Positions 32,928-42,142 of a stretch of DNA of 50,193 bases are shown here, one piece after another. The DNA comes from Armatimonadota bacterium (GTDB lineage Bacteria > Bacillota > Desulfotomaculia > Desulfotomaculales > Nap2-2B). Positions within the stretch are counted from its first letter, which is position 1. Every line of letters begins with the position of its first letter. Below the pieces are notes generated by a model that saw nothing but the letters and a program-made list of their open reading frames with translations, had not been told where the DNA came from and made no database searches. The position numbers and the translations under genes were made by a program. The stretch is taken from the NCBI GenBank assembly GCA_023511535.1, contig JAIMBK010000015.1:1-50193 (forward strand). The letters run 5' to 3'.

Positions 32928-33590
32928 TTAAGCACCCCCCTGACCGGCGGCCTTGCCTTTCTGCGGCAAAACGTCCCCCCGGTAAATCCAGACCTTGACG
33001 CCAATCCTGCCGTAGGTTGTTTTTGCTTCGCAAAAACCGTAATCGATGTCGGCCCGCAGGGTATGCAGGGGCACCTTGCCTTCGCTGTACCATTCCGTGC
33101 GGGCGATTTCCGCACCTGCCAGACGGCCGCTGCAGGCCACTTTGATCCCCCTGGCGCCCATTTTCATGGCCCGGGAGACGACCTGTTTCATGGCCCGGCG
33201 AAAAGCAACCCGCTTTTCAATCTGCGCCGCCACATTTTCCGCCACCAGCTGGGCGTCCAGTTCCGGCATTTTGATTTCCACAATGCTGATGTGGACCTGC
33301 TTGCCGGTCATTTTTTCCAGTTCTTTCCGCAAGATTTCAACCTCCGCCCCTCCCCGGCCGATCACGATTCCGGGTTTGGCGGTATAAATGGAAATCCGCA
33401 GGCGGTTGGCCGCCCGCTCGATCTGGACGCGGGAAATGCCCGCAGCGTAAAGTTTCTTTTTGATGTATTGGCGGATTTTCACGTCCTCCAAAAGAGTCGC
33501 GGAAAAGCTTTTCTTGTCCGCAAACCATTTGGCGTCCCAATCTTTGATGATTCCTAAACGCAATCCTTTCGGATGTACCTTTTGACCCAC
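32928..33590 (-). CDS. rpsC: 30S ribosomal protein S3 (220 aa)
   Basis: Small-subunit head protein at the mRNA entry tunnel. It begins [20 protein letters not shown]. The KH domain has [20 protein letters not shown], and the C-terminal domain has [20 protein letters not shown]. Length is normal. GTG 33590 has AAGGAGGG about 6 bases upstream. The 98-bp gap to rplV holds a low-complexity repeat. Confidence 0.98.
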   Translation of the reverse strand: MGQKVHPKGLRLGIIKDWDAKWFADKKSFSATLLEDVKIRQYIKKKLYAAGISRVQIERAANRLRISIYTAKPGIVIGRGGAEVEILRKELEKMTGKQVHISIVEIKMPELDAQLVAENVAAQIEKRVAFRRAMKQVVSRAMKMGARGIKVACSGRLAGAEIARTEWYSEGKVPLHTLRADIDYGFCEAKTTYGRIGVKVWIYRGDVLPQKGKAAGQGGA

Positions 33591-33605
33591 ATTAACCCTC
33601 CTTAT

Positions 33606-33638
33606 ATCGGTCGTCGGTCGTCAGCCGTCAGAGGTCAG
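33606..33638. repeat. Low-complexity spacer words (rplV-rpsC gap)
   Basis: The + strand reads CGGTCGTCGGTCGTCAGCCG then TCAGAGGTCAG. The words resemble those in the rpsD-rpoA spacer (23144-23215). Only one arm is clear here, placed just before the rpsC ribosome-binding site on the transcript. Confidence 0.55.
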
Positions 33639-33688
33639 CATAAATTTTCAAGCAAAGCTTACTTCATCTGGAGTAATCTTTCCCGTCC

Positions 33689-34021
33689 CTATCTTTCTTG
33701 AACCACGATAGTGATGTGGCTGGTCCGCTTTTGGATGAGGTTGGCCCGCCCGTAGGCCCTGGGTTGATACCGCTTCCAGGTGGGTCCCTGGTCGACGTAA
33801 GCGGCGGCGATATAAAGGTTATCCCGGTTCAGATCGTAATTATGTTCGGCGTTGGCGGCAGCCGAACGGATGACCTTGGCTACCGGCGCAGAAGCTCTCT
33901 TCGGTGTAAATTTTAAAATGGCGAGCGCCTCGTCAACGCTTTTCCCGCGGACCAGATCGACCACCGGACGGACTTTACGCGGCGAAATCCGGATGTACCT
34001 GGCTACTGCTTTGGCCTCCAT
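33689..34021 (-). CDS. rplV: 50S ribosomal protein L22 (110 aa)
   Basis: Large-subunit protein lining the exit tunnel. [20 protein letters not shown] and [15 protein letters not shown] are diagnostic, as are the beta-hairpin loop [20 protein letters not shown] and the end [13 protein letters not shown] 34021 has GGAAAGGAG about 8 bases upstream. It is 26 bp after rpsS. Confidence 0.98.
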   Translation of the reverse strand: MEAKAVARYIRISPRKVRPVVDLVRGKSVDEALAILKFTPKRASAPVAKVIRSAAANAEHNYDLNRDNLYIAAAYVDQGPTWKRYQPRAYGRANLIQKRTSHITIVVQER

Positions 34022-34047
34022 GAAAAATACTCCTTTCCGCCGTCCGC

Positions 34048-34332
34048 TTACTTCAGGGCCGTAGAGCGCTCCGTATGGGCGCCGTGGCCCCTGAAAAAGC
34101 GCGTCGGCGCAAATTCTCCTAATTTATGCCCGACCATGTCTTCGGTAATGTAGATCGGAACGTGTCTTTTTCCGTCGTGAACGGCGATGGTATGGCCGAT
34201 CATCTGGGGAAAGATGGTTGACCGGCGGGACCACGTTTTGATGACGCGTTTTTCGCCCCTGGCGTTCATTTCTTCGATTTTTTTCAAGAGCTTTTCGTCG
34301 CAGTACGGTCCCTTCTTTAATGAACGACCCAC
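34048..34332 (-). CDS. rpsS: 30S ribosomal protein S19 (94 aa)
   Basis: Small-subunit head protein, partner of S13. [40 protein letters not shown] and [20 protein letters not shown] are diagnostic. GTG 34332 has AAAGGGGG about 11 bases upstream. It follows rplB by 40 bp. Confidence 0.98.
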   Translation of the reverse strand: MGRSLKKGPYCDEKLLKKIEEMNARGEKRVIKTWSRRSTIFPQMIGHTIAVHDGKRHVPIYITEDMVGHKLGEFAPTRFFRGHGAHTERSTALK

Positions 34333-34372
34333 CCCGTCATGCGCCCCCTTTCGCGATCAAAAATATACATGT

Positions 34373-35194
34373 TTACGCTCTCCGCTTGATAATCAGGCGG
34401 TCGCCGGGCTTTTTCTTGCGCGTCCGGGCGCCCAGCGCCGGTTTGCCCCACGGGGTAACGGGGTTGCGCCCGATGGGCGATTTGCCTTCCCCGCCGCCGT
34501 GCGGATGGTCGATCGGGTTCATCACCACGCCGCGGGTGGTCGGCCGGATGCCCAGCCAGCGGGCCCGGCCCGCTTTGCCGATGGTAATGTTTTCGTGTTC
34601 CACGTTGCCCACCTGTCCGATGGTCGCCCGGCAGTCCTCCAGAACCAGACGCATTTCCCCCGAGGGCATCCTTAAGGTGACGTACCGCCCTTCTTTGGCC
34701 ATCACCTGGGCGGCTCCGCCGGCCGAGCGGACCAGCTGCCCGCCGGCGCCCGGATACAGTTCAATATTATGCACCAGGGTGCCCAGCGGGATATTCTTTA
34801 AGGGCAGGCAGTTTCCGGTTTTAATATCGGCGTCCGGCCCGGAAACGACGGTCATGCCCACCTCCAGGCCGAGCGGGGCGATCATGTAGCGTTTCTCCCC
34901 GTCGGCGTAGTGCAGGAGGGCAATCCGGGCCGCCCGGTTCGGGTCGTATTCGATGGCGGCGACTTTCGCGGGGATACCGTCTTTATCGCGCTTAAAATCG
35001 ATCACCCGGTACATCCGTTTATGCCCGCCGCCGCGGTGGCGGACGGTGATCTTCCCCCGGAAATTGCGCCCGCCCGTCTTTTTCAGCGGAAGAACCAGGG
35101 ACTTTTCGGGTTTATCCCTGGTGATCTCTTCGAAAGTCGAAACGGTGACAAATCTCCGTCCCGGAGAAGTCGGCTTGAATTGTTTAACGGCCAT
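34373..35194 (-). CDS. rplB: 50S ribosomal protein L2 (273 aa)
   Basis: One of the most conserved large-subunit proteins, needed for subunit association and peptidyl transfer. [37 protein letters not shown] and the C-terminal [20 protein letters not shown] are diagnostic. ATG 35194 has GGAGGTGA about 6 bases upstream. It is 29 bp after rplW. Confidence 0.99.
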   Translation of the reverse strand: MAVKQFKPTSPGRRFVTVSTFEEITRDKPEKSLVLPLKKTGGRNFRGKITVRHRGGGHKRMYRVIDFKRDKDGIPAKVAAIEYDPNRAARIALLHYADGEKRYMIAPLGLEVGMTVVSGPDADIKTGNCLPLKNIPLGTLVHNIELYPGAGGQLVRSAGGAAQVMAKEGRYVTLRMPSGEMRLVLEDCRATIGQVGNVEHENITIGKAGRARWLGIRPTTRGVVMNPIDHPHGGGEGKSPIGRNPVTPWGKPALGARTRKKKPGDRLIIKRRA

Positions 35195-35223
35195 TTTCGG
35201 TCACCTCCTTAAAATTCTTCCCG

Positions 35224-35508
35224 TCAGCTTTCAAAGACCTCTATTTTATCGCCCGGCCGCAGCGTCACGACAGCCTTTTTGTAATCCGGCCGGTAACCGG
35301 TTCTGCCGCGGACCCTTCTCGGCTTCCCCTTTACATTCAGCGTGTTCACCTTCAGCACTTTGACTTTAAAAAGATCCTCGACGGCCTTTTTGATTTCCAC
35401 CTTATTCGCCTCCGGGGCAACAACGAAGGTATATTTATTTTGCCCGGCCAGCGAATAACTTTTTTCCGTCACCACCGGCTTGATCACGATATCGCGGGGA
35501 TTCTTCAC
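35224..35508 (-). CDS. rplW: 50S ribosomal protein L23 (94 aa)
   Basis: Docking site for trigger factor and SRP at the tunnel exit. It reads [20 protein letters not shown], then [20 protein letters not shown] and a C-terminal [21 protein letters not shown] 35508 overlaps the rplD stop by 4 bp (GTGA), so translation is coupled. Confidence 0.98.
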   Translation of the reverse strand: MKNPRDIVIKPVVTEKSYSLAGQNKYTFVVAPEANKVEIKKAVEDLFKVKVLKVNTLNVKGKPRRVRGRTGYRPDYKKAVVTLRPGDKIEVFES

Positions 35509-36128
35509 CGGGAGAACACCTCCTCTACCCTGGCCAGAGCGTCCCTGGTGAGCAAAAGGGTGTCACTCGCCAGGATATCGTAGGTATTCAGTCCTTCGAC
35601 GGTGACGGTTTTAACGCCGGGAAGATTGCGCGCCGATTTAAAAGTGTTTTCATCCCTGGCCGCCGTAACCAGCAGCACCGGGCCGGTGATCCCCAAATTA
35701 TCCAGGATGGCCAGCATTTCTTTCGTCCGCGGAGCAGCCAGTTTTAATTCATCCAGCACCAGCATTTTCCCCCCGGCCGCTTTGGCGGAAAGGGCGGATT
35801 TCAGGGCCAGCCGGCGCACCTTCTTCGGGAGGGGATAGCTGTAGTCCCGCGGATGCGGGCCGAAGACGATGCCGCCGCCGCGCCAGATGGGCGAGCGGAT
35901 GCTGCCGTGGCGCGCCCGCCCGGTGCCTTTTTGGCGCCAGGGCTTGCGGCCGCCGCCGCGAACTTCCGCGCGCGTTTTGGTATCGTGGGTTCCCCGCCGG
36001 CGGCCGGCCAGGTGCTTCACCACCGCGTCGTGCAAGACAAACTTATTGACCCGGCCGAAAACATCTTTATTTAACTCTATTTCTCCTACCTGTTCACCGT
36101 TTATATTGTATAAGGCAACCTGGGGCAT
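35505..36128 (-). CDS. rplD: 50S ribosomal protein L4 (207 aa)
   Basis: Large-subunit tunnel protein and, in some bacteria, S10-operon regulator. The tunnel loop [20 protein letters not shown] then [16 protein letters not shown] is diagnostic, and the N-terminus [20 protein letters not shown] is normal. ATG 36128 is 6 bp beyond rplC, and the 3' end overlaps rplW. Confidence 0.98.
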   Translation of the reverse strand: MPQVALYNINGEQVGEIELNKDVFGRVNKFVLHDAVVKHLAGRRRGTHDTKTRAEVRGGGRKPWRQKGTGRARHGSIRSPIWRGGGIVFGPHPRDYSYPLPKKVRRLALKSALSAKAAGGKMLVLDELKLAAPRTKEMLAILDNLGITGPVLLVTAARDENTFKSARNLPGVKTVTVEGLNTYDILASDTLLLTRDALARVEEVFSR

Positions 36129-36134
36129 GCAAGT

Positions 36135-36773
36135 TCACCCTTTCTTAATCGCCTTGACGCTGTTCTTGATCAGGACCAGCCCGCCGCGCGGCCCGGGAAG
36201 GGAGCCTTTCACGGCCAGGAGATCTTTCTCCGGGTCCACCCGGACCACTTCCAGGTTCAGCGCGGTAACCCGTTCCGTTCCGTAATGGCCGGGCAGCTTC
36301 CGCCCTTTAAAGACGCGCGCCGGTCCTTTGGCGGCCAGGGCGCCGGGGCGCCGGTGGTATTTGGAACCGTGGGCCATCGGACCGCGGTGAAAGCCGTGGC
36401 GTTTAATCCCGCCGGCAAAGCCGCGCCCCTTCGAGGTGCCGACCACGTCCACCCTTTCTCCCGGCTGAAAAATATCCGCTTTAATTTGCTGGCCGATCTC
36501 GTAAGCGTCCGGATCCTCCACCCTTACTTCCCTTAACACGCGCAGCGGCTTTACGCCCGCCCGCGCAAAGTGACCCTTTAAGGGCTTATTGACGCGAAAC
36601 TCCTTCGCTTCTTCAAAACCCAGCTGGATGGCGCTGTAACCGTCGCGCTGCGGAGTTTTTTTCGCGACCACCACACACGGGCCCGCTTTAATTACCGTTA
36701 CCGGAATGACTACCCCGGTATCGGTAAAAATTTGCGTCATCCCCACTTTCCTGCCTAAAATACTTTTTGCCAC
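36135..36773 (-). CDS. rplC: 50S ribosomal protein L3 (212 aa)
   Basis: Assembly initiator protein reaching the peptidyl transferase centre. [20 protein letters not shown] and [20 protein letters not shown] are diagnostic. [14 protein letters not shown] includes the Gln-methylation region, although Lys-Tyr stands at that point. GTG 36773 has AGGAGG about 8 bases upstream. The ribosome-binding site abuts the 3' arm of the structured spacer after rpsJ. Confidence 0.98.
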   Translation of the reverse strand: MAKSILGRKVGMTQIFTDTGVVIPVTVIKAGPCVVVAKKTPQRDGYSAIQLGFEEAKEFRVNKPLKGHFARAGVKPLRVLREVRVEDPDAYEIGQQIKADIFQPGERVDVVGTSKGRGFAGGIKRHGFHRGPMAHGSKYHRRPGALAAKGPARVFKGRKLPGHYGTERVTALNLEVVRVDPEKDLLAVKGSLPGPRGGLVLIKNSVKAIKKG

Positions 36774-36787
36774 CGAGAAACCTCCTT

Positions 36788-36914
36788 TTGGTGGTAGGTG
36801 GTTGGTGGTGGGTCGTTGGGATTTTTAATTCAAACAGGCGCGCCCTCAACCGCCCAGCCGAATCAAATCCCACCTGACCTGATCCAGGACCACTCATCAC
36901 CAACCACCAACCAC
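36788..36914. repeat. Structured low-complexity spacer, rpsJ-rplC
   Basis: On the transcript, AAGTGGTTGGTGGTTGGTGA words begin just after the rpsJ stop. The complementary CCCACCACCAACCACCTACC words end right before the rplC ribosome-binding site. An inner GGGATTT/AAATCCC pair (about 36818 and 36866) and a GGCGCGCC palindrome (36837-36844) lie between the arms. The whole 127-base spacer could fold into one long imperfect hairpin. No ORF. Confidence 0.72.
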
Positions 36915-37223
36915 TTATAACTTAATTTCGATATCCACGCCGGCCGGCAGGTCCAGGCGCATTAAGGCGTCTACCGTTTTCGGCGTCGGGTCGAGAATAT
37001 CGATTAAACGCTTGTGCGTGCGCAGCTCGAACTGCTCCCGGGAATCCTTGTCTTTGTGAGGGGAGCGCAAGATGGTGTAAATATTTTTTTCCGTGGGCAA
37101 GGGGATGGGGCCCGCCACGCTGGCGCCCGTCCTTTTTGCCGTTTCCACTATTTTTTGGGCCGATTGATCCAGCGACTGGTGATCAAAGGCCTTTAAACGA
37201 ATTCTTATTTTCTGGTTTCTCAT
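36915..37223 (-). CDS. rpsJ: 30S ribosomal protein S10 (102 aa)
   Basis: Small-subunit head protein, also NusE in antitermination. [40 protein letters not shown] and [20 protein letters not shown] are diagnostic. ATG 37223 has GGGAGGTA about 6 bases upstream. It follows tuf by 18 bp, as in many Firmicutes where str and S10 operons join. Confidence 0.98.
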   Translation of the reverse strand: MRNQKIRIRLKAFDHQSLDQSAQKIVETAKRTGASVAGPIPLPTEKNIYTILRSPHKDKDSREQFELRTHKRLIDILDPTPKTVDALMRLDLPAGVDIEIKL

Positions 37224-37241
37224 GGCTACCTCCCGAAAAAT

Positions 37242-38444
37242 TTACTCGATGATCGACGTAACCACCCCGGCGCCCACCGTGCGGCCGCCTTCCCGGATGG
37301 CGAAGCGCAGGCCTTCTTCAATGGCGATGGGGGTGATCAGCTTGATGGTCAGGCGGATGTTGTCCCCCGGCATGACCATTTCCACCCCTTCGGGCAGGGT
37401 GATCACCCCGGTGACGTCGGTGGTCCGGAAGTAGAACTGGGGCCGGTAGCCGTTAAAGAAGGGGGTGTGGCGGCCGCCTTCTTCTTTGGTTAAGACGTAG
37501 ACTTCGGCGTTGAAGTGGGTGTGGGGCTTGATTGAGCCGGGTTTGGCTAAGACCTGGCCCCTTTCCACTTCTTTGCGCTCGATGCCGCGCAACAGACAGC
37601 CGATGTTGTCGCCGGCTTCGCCTCTTTCCAGGATCTTGCGGAACATTTCCACGCCGGTGACCACTGTTTTTCTTGGTTTATCCATGAGGCCGACGATCTC
37701 CACTTCGTCGCCCACTTTGACGGTGCCCCTTTCCACCCGGCCGGTGACCACGGTGCCGCGGCCGGTGATGGTGAAGACGTCTTCAATGGGCATCAAGAAG
37801 GGTTTGTCGACGTCTCTTTGCGGGGTGGGGATGTAGGTGTCCACGGCGTCCATGAGCTCCCAGATGGATTTGCACCACTGGCAGTCCCTTTTGCCGCAGC
37901 CGCACTCGCCGGCTTTTAAGGCCGAGCCGATGATCACGGGGATGTCGTCCCCCGGAAATTCGTAGGTGGAGAGAAGTTCTCTTACTTCCAGTTCGACCAG
38001 TTCCAAAAGTTCGGGGTCGTCCACCATGTCGGCCTTGTTCATGTAGACCACGATGTAGGGGACGCCCACCTGGCGGGCCAAAAGGATGTGCTCCCGGGTC
38101 TGGGGCATGGGGCCGTCGGCGGCGGAGACCACCAGGATGGCGCCGTCCATTTGCGCGGCGCCGGTGATCATGTTCTTCACGTAGTCGGCGTGGCCGGGGC
38201 AGTCCACGTGGGCGTAGTGGCGCGCTTCCGTCTCGTATTCCACGTGGGCGGTGTTGATGGTGAGGCCCCGTTCTCTTTCTTCTGGAGCGTTGTCGATCTC
38301 TTCGTATTTTTTGACCTGCGCTTTACCCACGGTGGAGAGGATGACGGTGATGGCCGAGGTCAACGTGGTTTTGCCGTGGTCGACGTGGCCGATGGTGCCG
38401 ATGTTCACGTGGGGTTTGGTGCGTTCGAACTTTGCTTTTGCCAT
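37242..38444 (-). CDS. tuf: Translation elongation factor Tu (400 aa)
   Basis: Delivers aminoacyl-tRNA to the ribosome. G1 GHVDHGKT, G3 DCPGHADY, G4 NKAD and G5 SALKA are intact. Directly after G5 there is an insert with four cysteines, [11 protein letters not shown] (Cys181, 183, 188, 191), which may bind metal; E. coli EF-Tu lacks it. Domains II and III are normal ([39 protein letters not shown]). ATG 38444 has AAAGGAGA about 8 bases upstream. It is the fourth gene of rpsL-rpsG-fusA-tuf; no second tuf is in the window. Confidence 0.98.
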   Translation of the reverse strand: MAKAKFERTKPHVNIGTIGHVDHGKTTLTSAITVILSTVGKAQVKKYEEIDNAPEERERGLTINTAHVEYETEARHYAHVDCPGHADYVKNMITGAAQMDGAILVVSAADGPMPQTREHILLARQVGVPYIVVYMNKADMVDDPELLELVELEVRELLSTYEFPGDDIPVIIGSALKAGECGCGKRDCQWCKSIWELMDAVDTYIPTPQRDVDKPFLMPIEDVFTITGRGTVVTGRVERGTVKVGDEVEIVGLMDKPRKTVVTGVEMFRKILERGEAGDNIGCLLRGIERKEVERGQVLAKPGSIKPHTHFNAEVYVLTKEEGGRHTPFFNGYRPQFYFRTTDVTGVITLPEGVEMVMPGDNIRLTIKLITPIAIEEGLRFAIREGGRTVGAGVVTSIIE

Positions 38445-38488
38445 GGGGTTGATTCTCCTTTCTTAGAAATTCAGAAAATAGCTTACCA

Positions 38489-38603
38489 TCATTTCCCATC
38501 GGGCTGGAATTGTCCGGCTCGCTCCGATGCTCGCCCGGACAAATTCCAGCCCTCATTTTCATCATTAATGGCGGGAACGAATGTTCCCATGGGCAACTCC
38601 CTT
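38489..38603 (-). repeat. Dispersed intergenic repeat, family A, copy 4 (fusA-tuf gap), with mini-ORF and long hairpin
   Basis: On the transcript AAGGGAG, a short spacer and ATG (38590) open a 33-codon frame beginning MGTFVPAINDENEGWNLSGR and stopping at 38489. The first codons form the palindrome GGGAACATTCGTTCCC. Downstream, GGGCTGGAATTTGTCCGG (38552-38535) pairs with CCGGACAATTCCAGCCC (38517-38501) in a stem of 17 bp with one bulge. No T-run follows, so it is not an intrinsic terminator. It starts 22 bases after the fusA stop. Confidence 0.72.
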
Positions 38604-38625
38604 AGAAATTCATTTCGATCACACG

Positions 38626-40725
38626 CTAGGCGTTCCCCGCCAGTTCCAGGTTGCCGCCGCGCCGGGCGATGATGGCCCGGGCGATGGGCTGGGGCACTTC
38701 TTCGTAATGGCTGAACTGCATTGTGTACGTCCCCCGCCCCTGGGTGCGGGAGCGCAGTTCGGTGGCGTAGCCGAACATCTCGGCCAGGGGTACGTAGCCG
38801 TGAATCACGCGGCTTTCCCCCCGGGTTTCCAGATCTTCGATGCGCCCCCGGCGGGCGTTTAAATCGCCGATGACATCTCCCATGTATTCTTCGAAGACCA
38901 CTACCTCTATTTTCATCACCGGCTCTAAAAGCACCGGCCTGGCCTTCTGGGCGGCGTTTTTAAAGCCGATGGCACCCGCAATTTTAAAGGCCACGTCGGA
39001 AGAATCCACTTCGTGGTAGGATCCGTCCACGATGTTCACGGTCACGTCCGTTACAGGGTAGCCGGCCAGCACGCCGTTTTCCATTGCCTCCCGCACGCCG
39101 GACTCCACGGCGCTGACGTATTCCTTGGGGATCGCGCCGCCGACAACCTTGTTAACGAAGGCAATGCCGCCGCCGCGCTCCTGCGGCTCCACTTCCAGCA
39201 CAACGTGCCCGTACTGCCCGCGCCCGCCCGTCTGGCGGATGTACCGGCCCTCCGCGCGCGCCGGCAGGGAAATGGTTTCCTTGTAGGCCACCTGCGGCCG
39301 CCCGATGTTGGCCTCCACCTTAAATTCCCGCAGCAGCCGGTCGACAATAATCTCCAGGTGGAGTTCGCCCATTCCGGAGATAATCGTCTGGCCGGTTTCC
39401 TGGTCCGTATGCATTTTAAACGTCGGGTCTTCTTCGGCCAGCCTGGTCAGCGCCACGCCCATTTTGTCCTGGTCGGCCGCGGTTTTGGGCTCGATGGCCA
39501 CGGAGATGACGGGTTCGGGAAACTCCATCGGCTCCAGCAGAATGGGCCGTTCTTCCGCACAAAGAGTGTCCCCGGTCACCGTATGCTTCAAGCCCACCAC
39601 GGCGATGATGTCGCCGGCATAGGCTTCGTTGACGTCCTCGCGGTGGTTGGCGTGCATGCGCAGGATTCGTCCCACGCGCTCGCGCCGGTCCTGGGCCGGG
39701 TTATATACGTAAGATCCGCCGGTAAGCTCACCCGAATAAATCCTGACGTAGGTAAGCTTGCCAACGTAAGGATCGGTCATAATTTTAAAAGCCAGGGCAC
39801 AAAACGGCTCCCCGTCGCCGCTCACGCGCTCCTCTTCTTCCCCGGTGGCGGGGTTTACTCCCCGCACGGCGGGAATATCCGTGGGGGCGGGAAGATAATC
39901 CACAATTGCGTCCAAGAGGGGCTGGACCCCTTTGTTTTTAAAGGAAGAACCGCATAAGACGGGCACCGCTTTACCCGCCAGGGTTGCCTTGCGCAGGGCC
40001 CTTTTTATTTCTTCTTCGCTTACTTCCTCGCCTTCCAGGTACTTCAGCATGAATTCCTCATCCAGCTCGGCGAGGGCCTCATACAGCTTTTCCCGGTGTT
40101 CTGCAGCCTGCGCAGCCAGGTCGGGGGGGATTTCCCTGTATTCCAGCTGAGTCCCCAGTTCATCGAGATAAACAATGGCTTTGCGCCGGATCAAATCAAT
40201 TGCCCCGGCAAAATTTTCCTCCTGACCCAGCGGAAGTTGAACCGCCACCGGGTTTGCACCCAGCCGTTCCTTCATCATGGTCAGGCACCGGAAAAAGTCC
40301 GCCCCGACGCGGTCCATTTTATTCACGTAGGCAATCCGGGGAACACCGTATTTATCGGCCTGGCGCCAGACCGTTTCCGATTGCGGTTCCACCCCTCCCA
40401 CCGAACAGAAGATGGCAACTGCCCCGTCAAGGACACGCAAGGAACGTTCTACCTCGACTGTAAAGTCCACGTGCCCGGGCGTGTCGATAATGTTGATGCG
40501 ATGGTCGCGCCAGTGGCAGGTGGTCGCAGCGCTGACAATGGTAATGCCGCGCTCCTGCTCCTGGATCATCCAGTCCATAGTCGATGCGCCGTCGTGCACT
40601 TCGCCCATTTTATGCACTCTACCGGTATAATACAAAATCCGTTCGGTAGTGGTGGTCTTACCGGCATCGATGTGCGCCATGATCCCGATGTTCCGTGTTT
40701 TTTCAAGTGGAAATTGCCGGGCCAC
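38626..40725 (-). CDS. fusA: Translation elongation factor G (699 aa)
   Basis: Translocation GTPase. G1 AHIDAGKTT, the switch region [15 protein letters not shown]3 DTPGHVDF and G4 NKMDR are intact, followed by domains II-V with [20 protein letters not shown] and [16 protein letters not shown]. Length is normal for the canonical factor. GTG 40725 has AAGGAG about 12 bases upstream. It is 45 bp beyond rpsG. Confidence 0.99.
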   Translation of the reverse strand: MARQFPLEKTRNIGIMAHIDAGKTTTTERILYYTGRVHKMGEVHDGASTMDWMIQEQERGITIVSAATTCHWRDHRINIIDTPGHVDFTVEVERSLRVLDGAVAIFCSVGGVEPQSETVWRQADKYGVPRIAYVNKMDRVGADFFRCLTMMKERLGANPVAVQLPLGQEENFAGAIDLIRRKAIVYLDELGTQLEYREIPPDLAAQAAEHREKLYEALAELDEEFMLKYLEGEEVSEEEIKRALRKATLAGKAVPVLCGSSFKNKGVQPLLDAIVDYLPAPTDIPAVRGVNPATGEEEERVSGDGEPFCALAFKIMTDPYVGKLTYVRIYSGELTGGSYVYNPAQDRRERVGRILRMHANHREDVNEAYAGDIIAVVGLKHTVTGDTLCAEERPILLEPMEFPEPVISVAIEPKTAADQDKMGVALTRLAEEDPTFKMHTDQETGQTIISGMGELHLEIIVDRLLREFKVEANIGRPQVAYKETISLPARAEGRYIRQTGGRGQYGHVVLEVEPQERGGGIAFVNKVVGGAIPKEYVSAVESGVREAMENGVLAGYPVTDVTVNIVDGSYHEVDSSDVAFKIAGAIGFKNAAQKARPVLLEPVMKIEVVVFEEYMGDVIGDLNARRGRIEDLETRGESRVIHGYVPLAEMFGYATELRSRTQGRGTYTMQFSHYEEVPQPIARAIIARRGGNLELAGNA

Positions 40726-40770
40726 CGTAACTTCAACTCCTTTACTCCTGCCTGGAAGCTGTTTTGAGAT

Positions 40771-41244
<474 letters not shown>

Positions 41245-41290
41245 TTACCCCCCTTTCCTAAAAGTATAACCAGGGATTGGTCTCTTGAAA

Positions 41291-41448
41291 ATGGCAGGCA
41301 CAAAGTTAACAGGCACAAAGGAAAAATATTTCTGATCGTCCATAGGATAATTCTTTATACTTTCGGGCCTTAATGCCTTTTTACCTTATATACTTTATGC
41401 CCTGGCGCCTCTGTGCCTTTATCCCCGAGTGCCTGGTGCCTTTGTGCC
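41291..41448. repeat. Low-complexity spacer with complementary arms, family B (rpsL-rpsG gap)
   Basis: On the + strand GGCAGGCACAAAG and AGGCACAAAGG words (41293-41321) face TGCCTCTGTGCCTTTATCC and GTGCCTGGTGCCTTTGTGCC words (41404-41448). The arms are complementary and could pair around an AT-rich core. On the transcript the word block starts directly after the rpsL stop. Confidence 0.7.
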
Positions 41449-41823
41449 TTATTTCTTCGGCCGCTTGGCCCCGTACTTGGAACGCCCCCGGCGCCGGTTC
41501 TGGACTCCGGCGGAATCCAGGGCGCCCCGGACAATGTGGTACCTTACCCCGGGTAAATCTTTCACGCGCCCCCCGCGGACCAGGACCACCGAGTGCTCCT
41601 GCAAATTATGCCCGATGCCCGGGATGTAGGAAGTAACTTCGATCCCGTTGGTCATGCGTACCCGCGCCACTTTCCGCAGGGCGGAATTTGGTTTCTTGGG
41701 GGTCGTCGTGTAAACTCTGGTGCAGACGCCCCTGCGTTGCGGGCATCCCTGCAGGGCCGGCGCCAAAGATTTCTTCCTCGCCGCTTCCCGGCCTTCACGC
41801 ACAAGCTGGCTGATTGTCGGCAT
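41449..41823 (-). CDS. rpsL: 30S ribosomal protein S12 (124 aa)
   Basis: Decoding-centre protein. [40 protein letters not shown] and [20 protein letters not shown] are diagnostic. The Lys residues at the two streptomycin-resistance hot spots are wild type. ATG 41823 has GGGGGTGGA upstream. It is 19 bp after the L7Ae-like gene and heads the str operon genes. Confidence 0.98.
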   Translation of the reverse strand: MPTISQLVREGREAARKKSLAPALQGCPQRRGVCTRVYTTTPKKPNSALRKVARVRMTNGIEVTSYIPGIGHNLQEHSVVLVRGGRVKDLPGVRYHIVRGALDSAGVQNRRRGRSKYGAKRPKK

Positions 41824-41842
41824 TGTTCACCGTCCACCCCCT

Positions 41843-42094
41843 TTAATCCTCGATGATGGCTGCCGAGGCGCAACCAACATTGATACCGCAGGTTTTCCCC
41901 AAAATGCGCATGGAATCCACTTCCACAATAAGTATATTACCGCGCCGGCATGCCTGCCGGAGAGGTTCTGTAACGTGCTTTTCGGCATCCAGGGCAAGAT
42001 AAACCACCTTTGCCTCCCCGCGCTGAATCGCCTTCAAGGTTTGCTTGGAGCCGACCGTTTTTTTCCGGGCGGCCGACAGGCGCGCCAGGGGCAT
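41843..42094 (-). CDS. L7Ae/L30e-family ribosomal protein (YbxF-like, 83 aa)
   Basis: Kink-turn RNA-binding protein of the L7Ae family, placed between rpoC and rpsL as in Bacillus (YbxF/RplGB). VGSKQTLKAIQRGEAKVVYL and ALDAEKHVTEPLRQACRRGN give the fold, and MRILGKTCGINVGCASAAII ends it. ATG 42094 is preferred because GGGGGGAGA lies about 5 bases upstream; earlier in-frame starts would include that signal. Its RNA target is not certain. Confidence 0.92.
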   Translation of the reverse strand: MPLARLSAARKKTVGSKQTLKAIQRGEAKVVYLALDAEKHVTEPLRQACRRGNILIVEVDSMRILGKTCGINVGCASAAIIED

Positions 42095-42142
42095 AGATCT
42101 CTCCCCCCCTTGGTCCTCCAGACACACTTGAATATGTTATCA

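Noticed and set aside
38501-38552. Strong fusA-tuf hairpin as an intrinsic terminator
   Set aside because: No T-run follows the stem on the transcribed strand, and tuf downstream belongs to the same operon with no clear new promoter in the gap.
38323-38565. 80-codon leftward frame spanning the fusA-tuf gap and the 5' end of tuf
   Set aside because: Most of it is a shifted frame of tuf. The tuf start has its own good ribosome-binding site.
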